The notes beneath the pieces are model-generated. The model was not told the DNA's origin. It searched no databases and saw nothing but the letters and a program-made list of their open reading frames with translations. A stretch of 64,000 bases of DNA, from contig CAUZOL010000002.1 in NCBI GenBank assembly GCA_963581435.1, positions 1-64,000 of the forward strand, given 5' to 3'. The position numbers and the translations under genes were made by a program. Shown piece after piece: positions 17,407-25,666 of the stretch (positions are counted from its first letter, which is position 1; the number at the start of each line of letters is the position of its first letter). Source of the stretch: JABISG01 sp963581435 (GTDB lineage: Bacteria > Planctomycetota > Planctomycetia > Planctomycetales > Planctomycetaceae).

Positions 17407-20262
17407 ATGTCTGTCACAACAACCGATACGGCCGCTCGGCCGCGGGCAACGTACACTCCGGCCATCGGGCCGAAGCTGAAGAAACTGTTTTATCTGGTCT
17501 GTGCGATGCTGGCGGTGATTGGGGCGAACTCGCTCTATCTGTCCGGTGTCACCGCCGTCGATGCGATGACCGGTCGCACGTATGAAAACTGGTTCTATCA
17601 GTACATGTTTCTCGGCCATCTGGTGCTGGGACTGCTGTTTATTGTGCCGTTTCTGGTGTTCGCCATCGTCCACATGCGGAACACGTTCCGTCGGAAGAAT
17701 CGGCGGGCCGTCCGCGTGGGTTATGCATTGTTCGTCGCATCCATAGCGGTGCTTCTCAGCGGTGTGCTGCTCATGCGTGTGGGTCTGCTTGACCTCAAAC
17801 TGCCCGCAGCGCGCACGACGGTTTACTGGATTCACGTCGGATCGCCGTTGCTCGCCGGCTGGTTGTATTGGCTGCATCGGCTGGCCGGACCGCCCATTCG
17901 CTGGCGGTGGGGCATGGCTTACGGTGCAGTCGTCGGTGCGGTCGTCGCGGCGATGTTGCTGTTTCACTCACAGGATCCCCGCGTCTGGAATGTGGCTGGG
18001 CCGAAGTCGGGCGAGAAGTATTTTCAGCCGTCGCTCGCCCGCACATCGACGGGCAATTTCATTCCAGCCCGCGCACTGATGATGGACGAATACTGCAAGA
18101 AGTGTCATGCCGACGTACACTCTCGTTGGGCCGACAGTGTGCACCACTTTTCTTCGTTCAATAACCCGGCCTATCTGGCGTCGGTTCGTGAGACGCGTGA
18201 CGTGGTTTACAAACGCGACGGCACGGTGCAGGCATCGCGGTGGTGTGCCGGCTGCCACGACCCGGTCCCGTTTTTCAGCGGTGCGTTCGACGATCCCGAT
18301 TTCGACGACGTCAAACACCAAACCGCACACGCCGGCATCACCTGCACCACCTGTCACGCCATCACGCACATTAACAGCAACCGTGGCAACGGCGATTACA
18401 CCATCGAAGAGCCGCTGCATTACCCCTTCGCCTATAGCGAAAACCCCGCGCTGCAATGGATCAATAATCAGTTGGTGAAGGCCAAGCCGTCGTTCCACAA
18501 AAAGACGTTCTTGAAGCCATTCCACAAGTCGGCAAGTGATCCGGCAATCGAGGCAGCCGACTTCTGTTCGGTCTGCCACAAGGTTCATTTGCCCAAGGAA
18601 TTGAATCATTACAAAGAATTCCTGCGGGGACAAAACCATTACGACTCGTGGTTGCTCAGCGGCGTTTCCGGACACGGCTCGCAGAGCTTCTATTTTCCGC
18701 CCGAGGCTGAAACATCCTGCAATCGCTGCCATATGCCGCTGCGAGAGTCGGGCGATTTCGGCGCGCAGTTCTTCGACGATTCCGGAAAGCTAACGGTTCA
18801 CGACCACCTGTTCCCCTCGGCCAACACGGCCATTGCATGGCTGCGTGAAAAGCCCGAGGTGATTCGCGAACATCAGGAGTTTCTCAAAGGTGTGATGCGG
18901 GTCGATATATTCGGCATGAAGGAAGGCGGTCGCATTACCGGCAAACTGCACGCGCCGTTGCGGCCCGATGTCCCCGAACTGGAGCCGGGGAAAACCTATC
19001 TGTTGGAAACCGTCATCCGCACGGCGAAGATGGGCCACCTGTTCACACAAGGCACGGCCGATTCCAACGAGGTGTGGCTCGATGTCACGGTGACGGCGGG
19101 CGAAAACGTGCTCGGTCGCAGTGGCGCGATGGACGACCGCAAACACGTCGATCCGCGGTCGCATTTCGTCAACGCTTTTGTTCTCGACAAGGATGGCAAC
19201 CGCATCGACCGCCGCAATGCGCAGGATATTGTTGTGCCGTTATACAACCATCAGATTCCCCCCGGTGCGGGGCAAACGGTGCATTATCGACTGAGTCTGC
19301 CCGACGATCTTTCAGGGCCGATCACTGTCGATGTCAAACTGCAGTACCGCAAGTTCGACGGCATCTACATGGACTACGTTGCCCGCACCCGGCGGCCCGG
19401 CGATGTGCCGTTGCGCGGATATGTGCCGGGCAAACCGTACGTCAATAACCTGCCTATCACCACGCTTGCCCACGACAGCATTACGTTTCCCGTCGCGGGA
19501 GTTTCCGCCGACGTGAGCAACAGTACGCCCAAGGTTGAAGCCTGGATGCGATGGAACGACTACGGCATCGGGCTACTCCTCAAGGGCAAGAAGGAACTGC
19601 GTCAGGCAGCGGACGCCTTTTCTGAGGTCGAAGAGTTGGACCGGTATGACGGTCCGCTGAATCTGGCACGCGTGCTGGAACGCGAGGGCAGCCTCGACTT
19701 GGCAGTCGATGCCATTCGGCGGGCCGCCGCCTTCAAAAAACCGGCGGCTCCACCGTGGACCATCGCCTGGCTCAGCGGTGTCATCAATCGCCAGCAAAAT
19801 CGGCTGAAAGAGGCGCAGGGAAACTTTGAAAAGGTGTTGACCGACCAGACGGCCGACATGCGCCGCCGTCGGTTCGATTTCAGTCTCGACTATCGCGTCC
19901 GCAATCTGTTGGGCGAAACGCTCTACGACCGCTCGCGCGGATTCCGAACCGACAGCAACCGCCAGCAGCGAGTCGAATTGCTGCAGCAGGCCGCCGCAAC
20001 CTTCGAAAAGACGCTGAAAATCGATTCCGAAAACGTGACAGCGCATGCCAACCTCGCGCAGATTTACAAAGAGTTGGGCGACACCGAAAATGAAGCCAGA
20101 CATCGTGATTTGCACGATCGATTTCGCCCCGATGACACGGCACAAGGCCGTGCCGCGCGACTGGCGCGACAGAAATATCCCGCCGCGAACGACGCAGCCG
20201 ACGAGCCGGTGATCTACTTGTTGAACCGGTTGGAAGAAGAGACGGCGGGGCAGGAAAAATGA
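17407..20262 (+). CDS. Membrane-anchored penta-heme cytochrome c with C-terminal TPRs
   Basis: A 951-aa protein with three parts. Residues 20-190 hold four or five hydrophobic helices, with His residues (for example GHLVLGLL) that could bind heme b or simply anchor the protein. Residues 215-450 carry five c-type heme motifs: CKKCH (C230), CAGCH (C280), CTTCH (C313), CSVCH (C387) and CNRCH (C438), in a layout recalling the cytochrome c554/c3-like multiheme family. A beta-rich region follows (470-690), and residues 715-920 look like TPR repeats. The likely role is electron transfer at the outer face of the cytoplasmic membrane. Electron donor and acceptor are unknown. The CRTAC1 gene downstream is probably co-transcribed, although a repeat element lies between them. 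Confidence 0.88.
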   Translation: MSVTTTDTAARPRATYTPAIGPKLKKLFYLVCAMLAVIGANSLYLSGVTAVDAMTGRTYENWFYQYMFLGHLVLGLLFIVPFLVFAIVHMRNTFRRKNRRAVRVGYALFVASIAVLLSGVLLMRVGLLDLKLPAARTTVYWIHVGSPLLAGWLYWLHRLAGPPIRWRWGMAYGAVVGAVVAAMLLFHSQDPRVWNVAGPKSGEKYFQPSLARTSTGNFIPARALMMDEYCKKCHADVHSRWADSVHHFSSFNNPAYLASVRETRDVVYKRDGTVQASRWCAGCHDPVPFFSGAFDDPDFDDVKHQTAHAGITCTTCHAITHINSNRGNGDYTIEEPLHYPFAYSENPALQWINNQLVKAKPSFHKKTFLKPFHKSASDPAIEAADFCSVCHKVHLPKELNHYKEFLRGQNHYDSWLLSGVSGHGSQSFYFPPEAETSCNRCHMPLRESGDFGAQFFDDSGKLTVHDHLFPSANTAIAWLREKPEVIREHQEFLKGVMRVDIFGMKEGGRITGKLHAPLRPDVPELEPGKTYLLETVIRTAKMGHLFTQGTADSNEVWLDVTVTAGENVLGRSGAMDDRKHVDPRSHFVNAFVLDKDGNRIDRRNAQDIVVPLYNHQIPPGAGQTVHYRLSLPDDLSGPITVDVKLQYRKFDGIYMDYVARTRRPGDVPLRGYVPGKPYVNNLPITTLAHDSITFPVAGVSADVSNSTPKVEAWMRWNDYGIGLLLKGKKELRQAADAFSEVEELDRYDGPLNLARVLEREGSLDLAVDAIRRAAAFKKPAAPPWTIAWLSGVINRQQNRLKEAQGNFEKVLTDQTADMRRRRFDFSLDYRVRNLLGETLYDRSRGFRTDSNRQQRVELLQQAAATFEKTLKIDSENVTAHANLAQIYKELGDTENEARHRDLHDRFRPDDTAQGRAARLARQKYPAANDAADEPVIYLLNRLEEETAGQEK

Positions 20263-20292
20263 TCACCGAGATCAAAAAGATTGCCGGCACAA

Positions 20293-20420
20293 GTAGCCCG
20301 CCGCTCCGACGGCGGGCCTCAAACGCCACGGGGAATGAGCGAAGCACCGTCACACAACCCGTCGATAGCTGGTGTCTTTTTTCAAGCCAAAACTCTCCCG
20401 CCGACGGAGCGGCGGGCTAC
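20293..20420. repeat. Paired inverted REP-like element with GTAG foot
   Basis: The left unit (20293-20316) begins GTAGCCCGCCG and folds into a 7-bp hairpin (CCCGCCG / CGGCGGG). The right unit (20397-20420) is its inverted copy with one mismatch and ends GGCGGGCTAC. The 80-nt spacer has no evident feature. The foot GTAG and the head-to-head arrangement resemble REP/BIME elements. The long upstream extension of the next reading frame runs through this element, which is a reason to reject that extension. Confidence 0.8.
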
Positions 20421-20454
20421 CTTTTCGGCCGTTGATGCTATCTGGAAACCTCAA

Positions 20455-22347
20455 ATGAAACAAACATCAGATTCTGCTGAATCCGTTTCACAAACGGAAA
20501 CCGAAGAAGTCCCCATCGACGATTCAATGATCGGTACTGCACTCGTGTGGTCGGCCGCGGTTGCCGTGCTGTTGGTGATTGTCGGCACAGCCGGTCTTTG
20601 GTGGTTCAACCGACCTCTACCACCTCCACCGATACAGCAGGCCGAGCTGACACTCCCCAAGGTGAGGCAGACGCCAGCAACGGTAACGCGACCCGAGATT
20701 CGCTTCACCGACATCACCGACGAGGCCGGCATCCGCTTTACGCATGAAAACGGTGCAACGGGCGAAAAGCTGCTGCCCGAAACGATGGGGGGCGGCTGCG
20801 CCTTCCTCGACATCGACGACGACGGCGATCAAGATCTGCTGCTGGTCAATTCCAACCGTTGGCCCTGGGACAAACGACCGCAGGAAACGCCCGCGACCAT
20901 GGCGCTCTACCAAAACGACGGAACCGGCAAGTTTACCGATGTCACGAAACAGTGGGGGCTCGACGTCTCCTTTTACGGCATGGGCGTGGCCGTTGGCGAT
21001 TACGACAACGACGGCCGCGTCGATCTATTTTTCACCGCCGTCGGACCTAACCGGCTGTTCCACAACACGGGGGAACGATTCGTTGACGTAACTTCGGCCG
21101 CCGGACTGGCCGGCGGGGCGAATGATTGGGGAACTGGTTGCGGCTGGTTCGATTACGACAACGACGGCCGGCTCGATCTGTTCGTCTGCAATTACGTCCG
21201 CTGGAGCCGCGAATTCGATCTGGCACAAGAATTTCACCTAACGGGGGTCGGCCGCGGGTACGGCAAGCCGCAGGCCTTCGAGGGAAGCTACCCCCATCTC
21301 TACCACAATGATGGCGACGGCAAGTTCTCCGATGTCTCCAGGAAAACTGGCGTTCAGATTGATTATGAGGCAACCGGACAGGCGTTGGCGAAATCTCTCG
21401 GCCTCTCGTTTACCGACGTCGATGGTGACGGACTCTTGGATATCGTCGTCACCAACGACACCGTCCGCAACTTTCTGTTTCGCAACCAGGGCGACGGCCG
21501 GTTTGACGAAATTGGTGTACCGTCCGGCATTGGTTTGGACAACAACGGCAACGCACGCGGGGCGATGGGCATCGACGCGGCTCATTTTCGCAACAATAAA
21601 AATATCGGCATTGCCATCGGTAACTTCTCTAACGAAATGACGGCGCTCTATGTCGCCCGCGATACGAATCTGCAGTTTCGCGACGAAGCCGTTTCCAACG
21701 GTTTGGGACCGGTCACCCGGCTGGAACTTACGTTCGGACTCTTCTTCTTCGATGCCGACCTCGACGGACGGCTCGACCTGTTTGCCGCGAACGGCCACCT
21801 CGAAGAGGACATCAACCAGGTGCAGGCAAGTCAGCATTACGAGCAGCCGCCGCAACTGTTGTGGAACAGCGGACCGGAACACCCCGATGAGTTTCTCCCG
21901 TTACCGGTCGAAAACATCGGCGAGGATTTCGCGCGGCCGATGGTCGGCCGGGGTACGTCGTTCGCCGACATCGATGGCGATGGCGACCTCGACATCCTCA
22001 TCGCCGCCGTCGGCCGAGAGCCGCGATTGCTGCGAAACGATTTGCTGTCCGCAAAGAAACCCGGCCATCACTGGCTGCGTCTGAAGCTCGTCGGAAAGCA
22101 GTGCAATCGCGATGCCATCGGCAGCATGGTCGAAGTTCAACTCGGCAAACAGACGCTCAAGCAGCACGTCATGCCAACACGCAGTTATCTCTCGCAAACC
22201 GAACTCCCGGTGACCTTCGGTCTGGGACAATCAGAGAAAGTCGATCAGATCCGCATTCGCTGGGCCGACGGAAGCACTCAGGAGATTCCTAGTCCCCAGG
22301 TCGATCGTCTGATCCGCGTCGAACAACAGTCAACGACCGAGCCATAG
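20455..22347 (+). CDS. CRTAC1-family protein (FG-GAP repeats plus ASPIC/UnbV)
   Basis: A 630-aa protein with an N-terminal membrane anchor (about residues 24-46), then RFTDITDEAGI, the typical opening of CRTAC1-type proteins. At least six calcium-loop repeats are visible: DIDDDGDQDLLL, DYDNDGRVDLFF, DYDNDGRLDLFV, DVDGDGLLDIVV, DADLDGRLDLFA and DIDGDGDLDILI. The C-terminal 100 residues match ASPIC/UnbV (GSMVEVQLGKQTLKQHV, then PVTFGLGQ and IRIRWADGSTQEI). The protein probably forms a beta-propeller outside the cytoplasmic membrane. In other planctomycetes such proteins often sit next to multiheme cytochromes and TPR proteins, as here. The open frame reaches 20281, but that part is a repeat, so the ATG at 20455 is used. 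Confidence 0.9.
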   Translation: MKQTSDSAESVSQTETEEVPIDDSMIGTALVWSAAVAVLLVIVGTAGLWWFNRPLPPPPIQQAELTLPKVRQTPATVTRPEIRFTDITDEAGIRFTHENGATGEKLLPETMGGGCAFLDIDDDGDQDLLLVNSNRWPWDKRPQETPATMALYQNDGTGKFTDVTKQWGLDVSFYGMGVAVGDYDNDGRVDLFFTAVGPNRLFHNTGERFVDVTSAAGLAGGANDWGTGCGWFDYDNDGRLDLFVCNYVRWSREFDLAQEFHLTGVGRGYGKPQAFEGSYPHLYHNDGDGKFSDVSRKTGVQIDYEATGQALAKSLGLSFTDVDGDGLLDIVVTNDTVRNFLFRNQGDGRFDEIGVPSGIGLDNNGNARGAMGIDAAHFRNNKNIGIAIGNFSNEMTALYVARDTNLQFRDEAVSNGLGPVTRLELTFGLFFFDADLDGRLDLFAANGHLEEDINQVQASQHYEQPPQLLWNSGPEHPDEFLPLPVENIGEDFARPMVGRGTSFADIDGDGDLDILIAAVGREPRLLRNDLLSAKKPGHHWLRLKLVGKQCNRDAIGSMVEVQLGKQTLKQHVMPTRSYLSQTELPVTFGLGQSEKVDQIRIRWADGSTQEIPSPQVDRLIRVEQQSTTEP

Positions 22348-22501
22348 CAATTTTGGCCGCCACCGAAGGGGGCGATTTCCTCAATCCCGGCGACGCGCCC
22401 ACGCTGAAATGCTACAATATTTTTTAACACGACCGGCCGGTTCATTTTGCGCGTTTCTTCACAACACCTTTCGTATGCCTCTGTTGTTATCGGATGTTGA
22501 C

Positions 22502-23383
22502 ATGGCCTTCTCGTTTTCACTGCTGCTGGGCGAACTGCAACGACTCCCGACGTTTCGACTGTTTGCGCTACTGGCGGTAGTCATATCGCTGGACGCAGCG
22601 CCGACCGTGGCTGCCGACATGCAATACCCGCTGGCGGTTGTTGCCGGTGCCGACGGAACTGTCTTCGTTGCCGACCGTAAACTGCCGGGCATCTGGAAGG
22701 TGACCGGCGAGACGGCCGAGGTCTATTTTCAGGGATCGAAGAAGTTTCGCACACCGCTCAATGCCGTCCGCTGTGTTGCGATCGACAAGGACGGACTGCT
22801 GCTGGCGGGCGACTCAGCCACGCGCGAAGTGTATCGATTCGACAAGGCAGGGAAACCGCAGCCGCTGACCAAAGGGGGTATCGGCATTCCCATGGCCATC
22901 GCCGTTAATGGCGACGGCGACCTGTTCGTCGGTGACCTGGAAACGCAGCGGATTTGGAAAGTGCCGGCCGCGGGCGGTGAACCCAAGGAGTTCGCCGTCG
23001 TTCCCGCGCCGCGCGGGTTGGCGTTCGACAAACAGGGCCGGCTGTGGGTCGTTTCGCATGGCAAGAATCAACTCATCCGACTTGGCACGGACGGAAAAAG
23101 CGAAGTTGTCGCCAAGGGACGCCCGTTTCGTTTCCCGCATCAGGTGGTACTCGACGACGCCGGAACGGCCTACGTCAGCGACGGCTACTCCAAAGCCATC
23201 TGGAAAATCGCCGACGGCAAAGCACCGGAAAAGTTGGTGGAAGGCAAACCGCTCGACAACCCGGTTGGCATCGCGCTGCGTGGCAAGCAATTATTAATTG
23301 CCGACCCACGAGCGAACGCCCTGTTTGCCATCGACGCGGAAGGCAAACTCTCGACGCTGATTCAAAGCAAACCGGCAAAGTAG
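22502..23383 (+). CDS. Secreted NHL/SMP-30-like beta-propeller protein
   Basis: A 293-aa protein with a signal peptide (hydrophobic core about residues 18-32, ending TVAADM) and repeated blades such as YPLAVVAGADGTVFVAD, GIPMAIAVNGDGDLFVGD and FPHQVVLDDAGTAYVSDG. These resemble NHL or SMP-30/gluconolactonase repeats. I cannot identify catalytic metal ligands, so an enzymatic role is unproven. The frame is open to 22409; ATG codons at 22475 and 22502 are both possible, and the latter gives the more usual signal peptide. It ends 35 nt from the stop of the convergent methyltransferase gene. Confidence 0.8.
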   Translation: MAFSFSLLLGELQRLPTFRLFALLAVVISLDAAPTVAADMQYPLAVVAGADGTVFVADRKLPGIWKVTGETAEVYFQGSKKFRTPLNAVRCVAIDKDGLLLAGDSATREVYRFDKAGKPQPLTKGGIGIPMAIAVNGDGDLFVGDLETQRIWKVPAAGGEPKEFAVVPAPRGLAFDKQGRLWVVSHGKNQLIRLGTDGKSEVVAKGRPFRFPHQVVLDDAGTAYVSDGYSKAIWKIADGKAPEKLVEGKPLDNPVGIALRGKQLLIADPRANALFAIDAEGKLSTLIQSKPAK

Positions 23384-23417
23384 TTGTCAGGGAAAAGGCC
23401 GAACGCAACACCATCCG

Positions 23418-24116
23418 TCAGCCACGTTGTCGCGCCGAAAAAATTGCCGCACAACCGACGACCTCTATTTCGACGTTGGCAAAGCGGTCTGTGAGGACTC
23501 GCTGTAGCTCATCGAGTGAATCGTCGGCGTTGCTGAATATGCGTTTTCGATTGTAGAGCGCCATCAACCGTCGCGCCGCAAAACCTCGGCGCACTCCGTG
23601 CGCAAGCAGCGTGGAACCGAAAATTACGCCACCCGGTTTCAAGAGATGCTGCAAGTGATCGAACGCGGCCGCTTTCGCATTCAGATCACCCGGCAAACAG
23701 TGCAGCACGTAGTTCATACCAATGGAACTGAACCGCTCGCCGTCATACGAGATCGGCTGCAGCAGATTTGCCTGCACGATTTCCGGCCGATACCGCTCAA
23801 TTCGCTGCGCCGTTTGCTGCAGACAATTTGCGTTGAGGTCGAGCAACGCAATCCGCGGCGTCGCTGCGGGAAAGGTGCAGCGGTCGAGAAAGTAACCTGT
23901 CCCGACACCCACATCGAGATGATCGCCCGACACGTTCTCACTGTACAACGCCAGCAATCGCTTGGTGGGACATTTCCAGATGAACCGATTGGAAAACCCC
24001 AACACCAGCAGATCGTAAGTTCTCAGCACGCGCGGCGAGTAAACGTCCTGCCCGGCACGGACATCATCGGACAGGTCAGAATCGGTCAACCAACTCGCCT
24101 TGAAATACACCCACAT
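23418..24116 (-). CDS. Class I SAM-dependent methyltransferase
   Basis: A 232-aa soluble protein. Motif I is HLDVGVGTGYFL (about residues 67-78), followed by an acidic residue at the end of the second strand (ALLDLNANCL) and a motif IV-like MNYVLHCLPGDL region. The part LKPGGVIFGSTLL resembles the post-motif III of methyltransferases acting on small molecules. The substrate is unknown. The gene lies 45 nt downstream of the sulfatase on the same strand, separated by a short palindrome. Start MWVYFKASW at 24116 is the only early ATG. Confidence 0.88.
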   Translation of the reverse strand: MWVYFKASWLTDSDLSDDVRAGQDVYSPRVLRTYDLLVLGFSNRFIWKCPTKRLLALYSENVSGDHLDVGVGTGYFLDRCTFPAATPRIALLDLNANCLQQTAQRIERYRPEIVQANLLQPISYDGERFSSIGMNYVLHCLPGDLNAKAAAFDHLQHLLKPGGVIFGSTLLAHGVRRGFAARRLMALYNRKRIFSNADDSLDELQRVLTDRFANVEIEVVGCAAIFSARQRG

Positions 24117-24121
24117 TTAGC

Positions 24122-24139
24122 CGGCCCGCTCGCGGGCCG
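24122..24139. repeat. Short palindrome, TTAGCC class
   Basis: Perfect 8-bp arms (24122-24129 and 24132-24139) with a 2-nt loop, preceded by TTTAGC. It shares its architecture with the element at 4466-4483. It lies between the sulfatase stop and the methyltransferase start and could act as a weak processing or termination signal, but there is no T-tract. Confidence 0.65.
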
Positions 24140-24160
24140 TGTCATACAAAACGCCGCGGT

Positions 24161-25666
24161 CTACTTCTTGACCGGCACCGGCGCACCAACCGATTTTCGC
24201 CACGCCAGTAACTTGCCGTACAACTCGTCTCGTTTCGCGGGATTCGTCTCGGCAAGATTACGTCTCTCAGAAATATCTTTCTGCAAGTCGTACAGTTCGA
24301 CGTGATTGTCCTCGAAGAACTCAATGAGCTTGTAACGCCCCTGCCGAATTGCGCCGGCCGGCGTCGTTCGCCACGTGCCGCGTTTCGCACTCGCTTCCAG
24401 GTATCCCGGAAAATGCCAATAGATCGCCGCGCGGTCGAGAGATGCCTTGTCGCCAGACTTCAGCAACGGCAACAAACTCTTCCCATCGAGTTGCTGTGTC
24501 GGATCGAGTTTACCGCCGGCGATTTCGACAAGCGTTGGGTAGAAATCGAGCGTGACCACCGGCTCGGCGCATTCACTGCCCGGTTCGGCCACGTTCGGCC
24601 ACCGCACAATTTGTGGCACGCGAATTCCCCCTTCGTACAGCATGCCTTTTCCGCCGCGGAGCGGGGCATTCGACGAAACGTCTTTTGCTCCCTGAATGCC
24701 CGCGGCTGCATATCCGCCCAAGCCGCCGTTGTCCGACGTGAACACCACCACCGTCTGCTCGGTGAGTTTGAGTTCGTCGAGCTTATCGAGAATGCGGCCA
24801 ACGCTTTCGTCCAGGCTTTGAATCATCGCCGCGTAAACCGGATTGCGATGCCCTTTAACCGATGGCTTCTTGCGATATTTCGCGATCAATTCTTCCTTCG
24901 CCTGCAGTGGTGTGTGCACGGCGTAATGCGGCAGGTAGAGGAAGAACGGCCCCTCGCGGTTCGCCTCGATGAAGGTCAACGCTTCATCGGTCAGCCGGTC
25001 GGTGAGGTATTCGCCCTTGGGACCGTCCTTGAGTTGGCCGTTGCGATACGGGCTGAAATACGTTGCCGGTGACCCACGTTTTCCTCCTGCCACATTCAAA
25101 TCGAAACCCTGTTCCGACGGCCCTTCGGTCGGCGGGCTGCCCAGATGCCACTTGCCCATGTGCGCCGTCGCATAACCAGCCTTGCGCAGAATCTCCGCCG
25201 GAGTAACATACCGAGTCGGTAAGACGGTCTTGTTTGCAACCGGCACCGTCTTGCGAAACTTTGGTTTCCCCCGCGATCCACTGCCGACGGTATAAATCCC
25301 ATGGCGTGGCGTGTACTGTCCGCTCATCAAACAGGCTCGCGTCGGCGCACAATTCGGCCCGTTCGAATAAGCCGCCGTAAACCGCATCCCCTCTCGCGCC
25401 AACCGGTCAATGTTCGGCGTCTCATAGAATCGGCTGCCGAAACATCCCACATCGGTCCAACCGAGATCGTCGGCCAGAATGAAAACAATATTGGGGCGCG
25501 GGGACTGCCGAGCTTTCGGCTGATCGGCCTGCACGACATCGGATTGCGTGAGGACACACATTACCGTCATGATGACAGCAACGGCTTGATTCAACGACAA
25601 CCAGCTACGAACGGCTGTGCATGCCGCGTGAAAACGGTTTTCCGTGTCGGGCCGCAAGAGAGTCAT
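24161..25666 (-). CDS. Secreted sulfatase
   Basis: A 501-aa type I sulfatase. A signal peptide (about residues 25-48, ending VVQADQ) precedes RPNIVFILADDLGWTDVGCF, with metal ligands D66 and D67. The sulfatase signature CAPTR (C106 to R110) contains the Cys that a formylglycine-generating enzyme converts into the catalytic residue, followed by the expected GQYTPRHG. Further metal-site residues lie in TSDNGG (about residue 305). The substrate, probably a sulfated polysaccharide or carbohydrate, cannot be read from sequence. The start overlaps the stop of the upstream sugar dehydrogenase-like gene by 4 nt, which indicates translational coupling. Planctomycetes encode many such enzymes. Confidence 0.95.
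   Translation of the reverse strand: MTLLRPDTENRFHAACTAVRSWLSLNQAVAVIMTVMCVLTQSDVVQADQPKARQSPRPNIVFILADDLGWTDVGCFGSRFYETPNIDRLAREGMRFTAAYSNGPNCAPTRACLMSGQYTPRHGIYTVGSGSRGKPKFRKTVPVANKTVLPTRYVTPAEILRKAGYATAHMGKWHLGSPPTEGPSEQGFDLNVAGGKRGSPATYFSPYRNGQLKDGPKGEYLTDRLTDEALTFIEANREGPFFLYLPHYAVHTPLQAKEELIAKYRKKPSVKGHRNPVYAAMIQSLDESVGRILDKLDELKLTEQTVVVFTSDNGGLGGYAAAGIQGAKDVSSNAPLRGGKGMLYEGGIRVPQIVRWPNVAEPGSECAEPVVTLDFYPTLVEIAGGKLDPTQQLDGKSLLPLLKSGDKASLDRAAIYWHFPGYLEASAKRGTWRTTPAGAIRQGRYKLIEFFEDNHVELYDLQKDISERRNLAETNPAKRDELYGKLLAWRKSVGAPVPVKK

Noticed and set aside
20281..20454. 58-residue N-terminal extension of the CRTAC1 protein
   Set aside because: Made of the GTAG repeat element; the ATG at 20455 precedes the membrane anchor.
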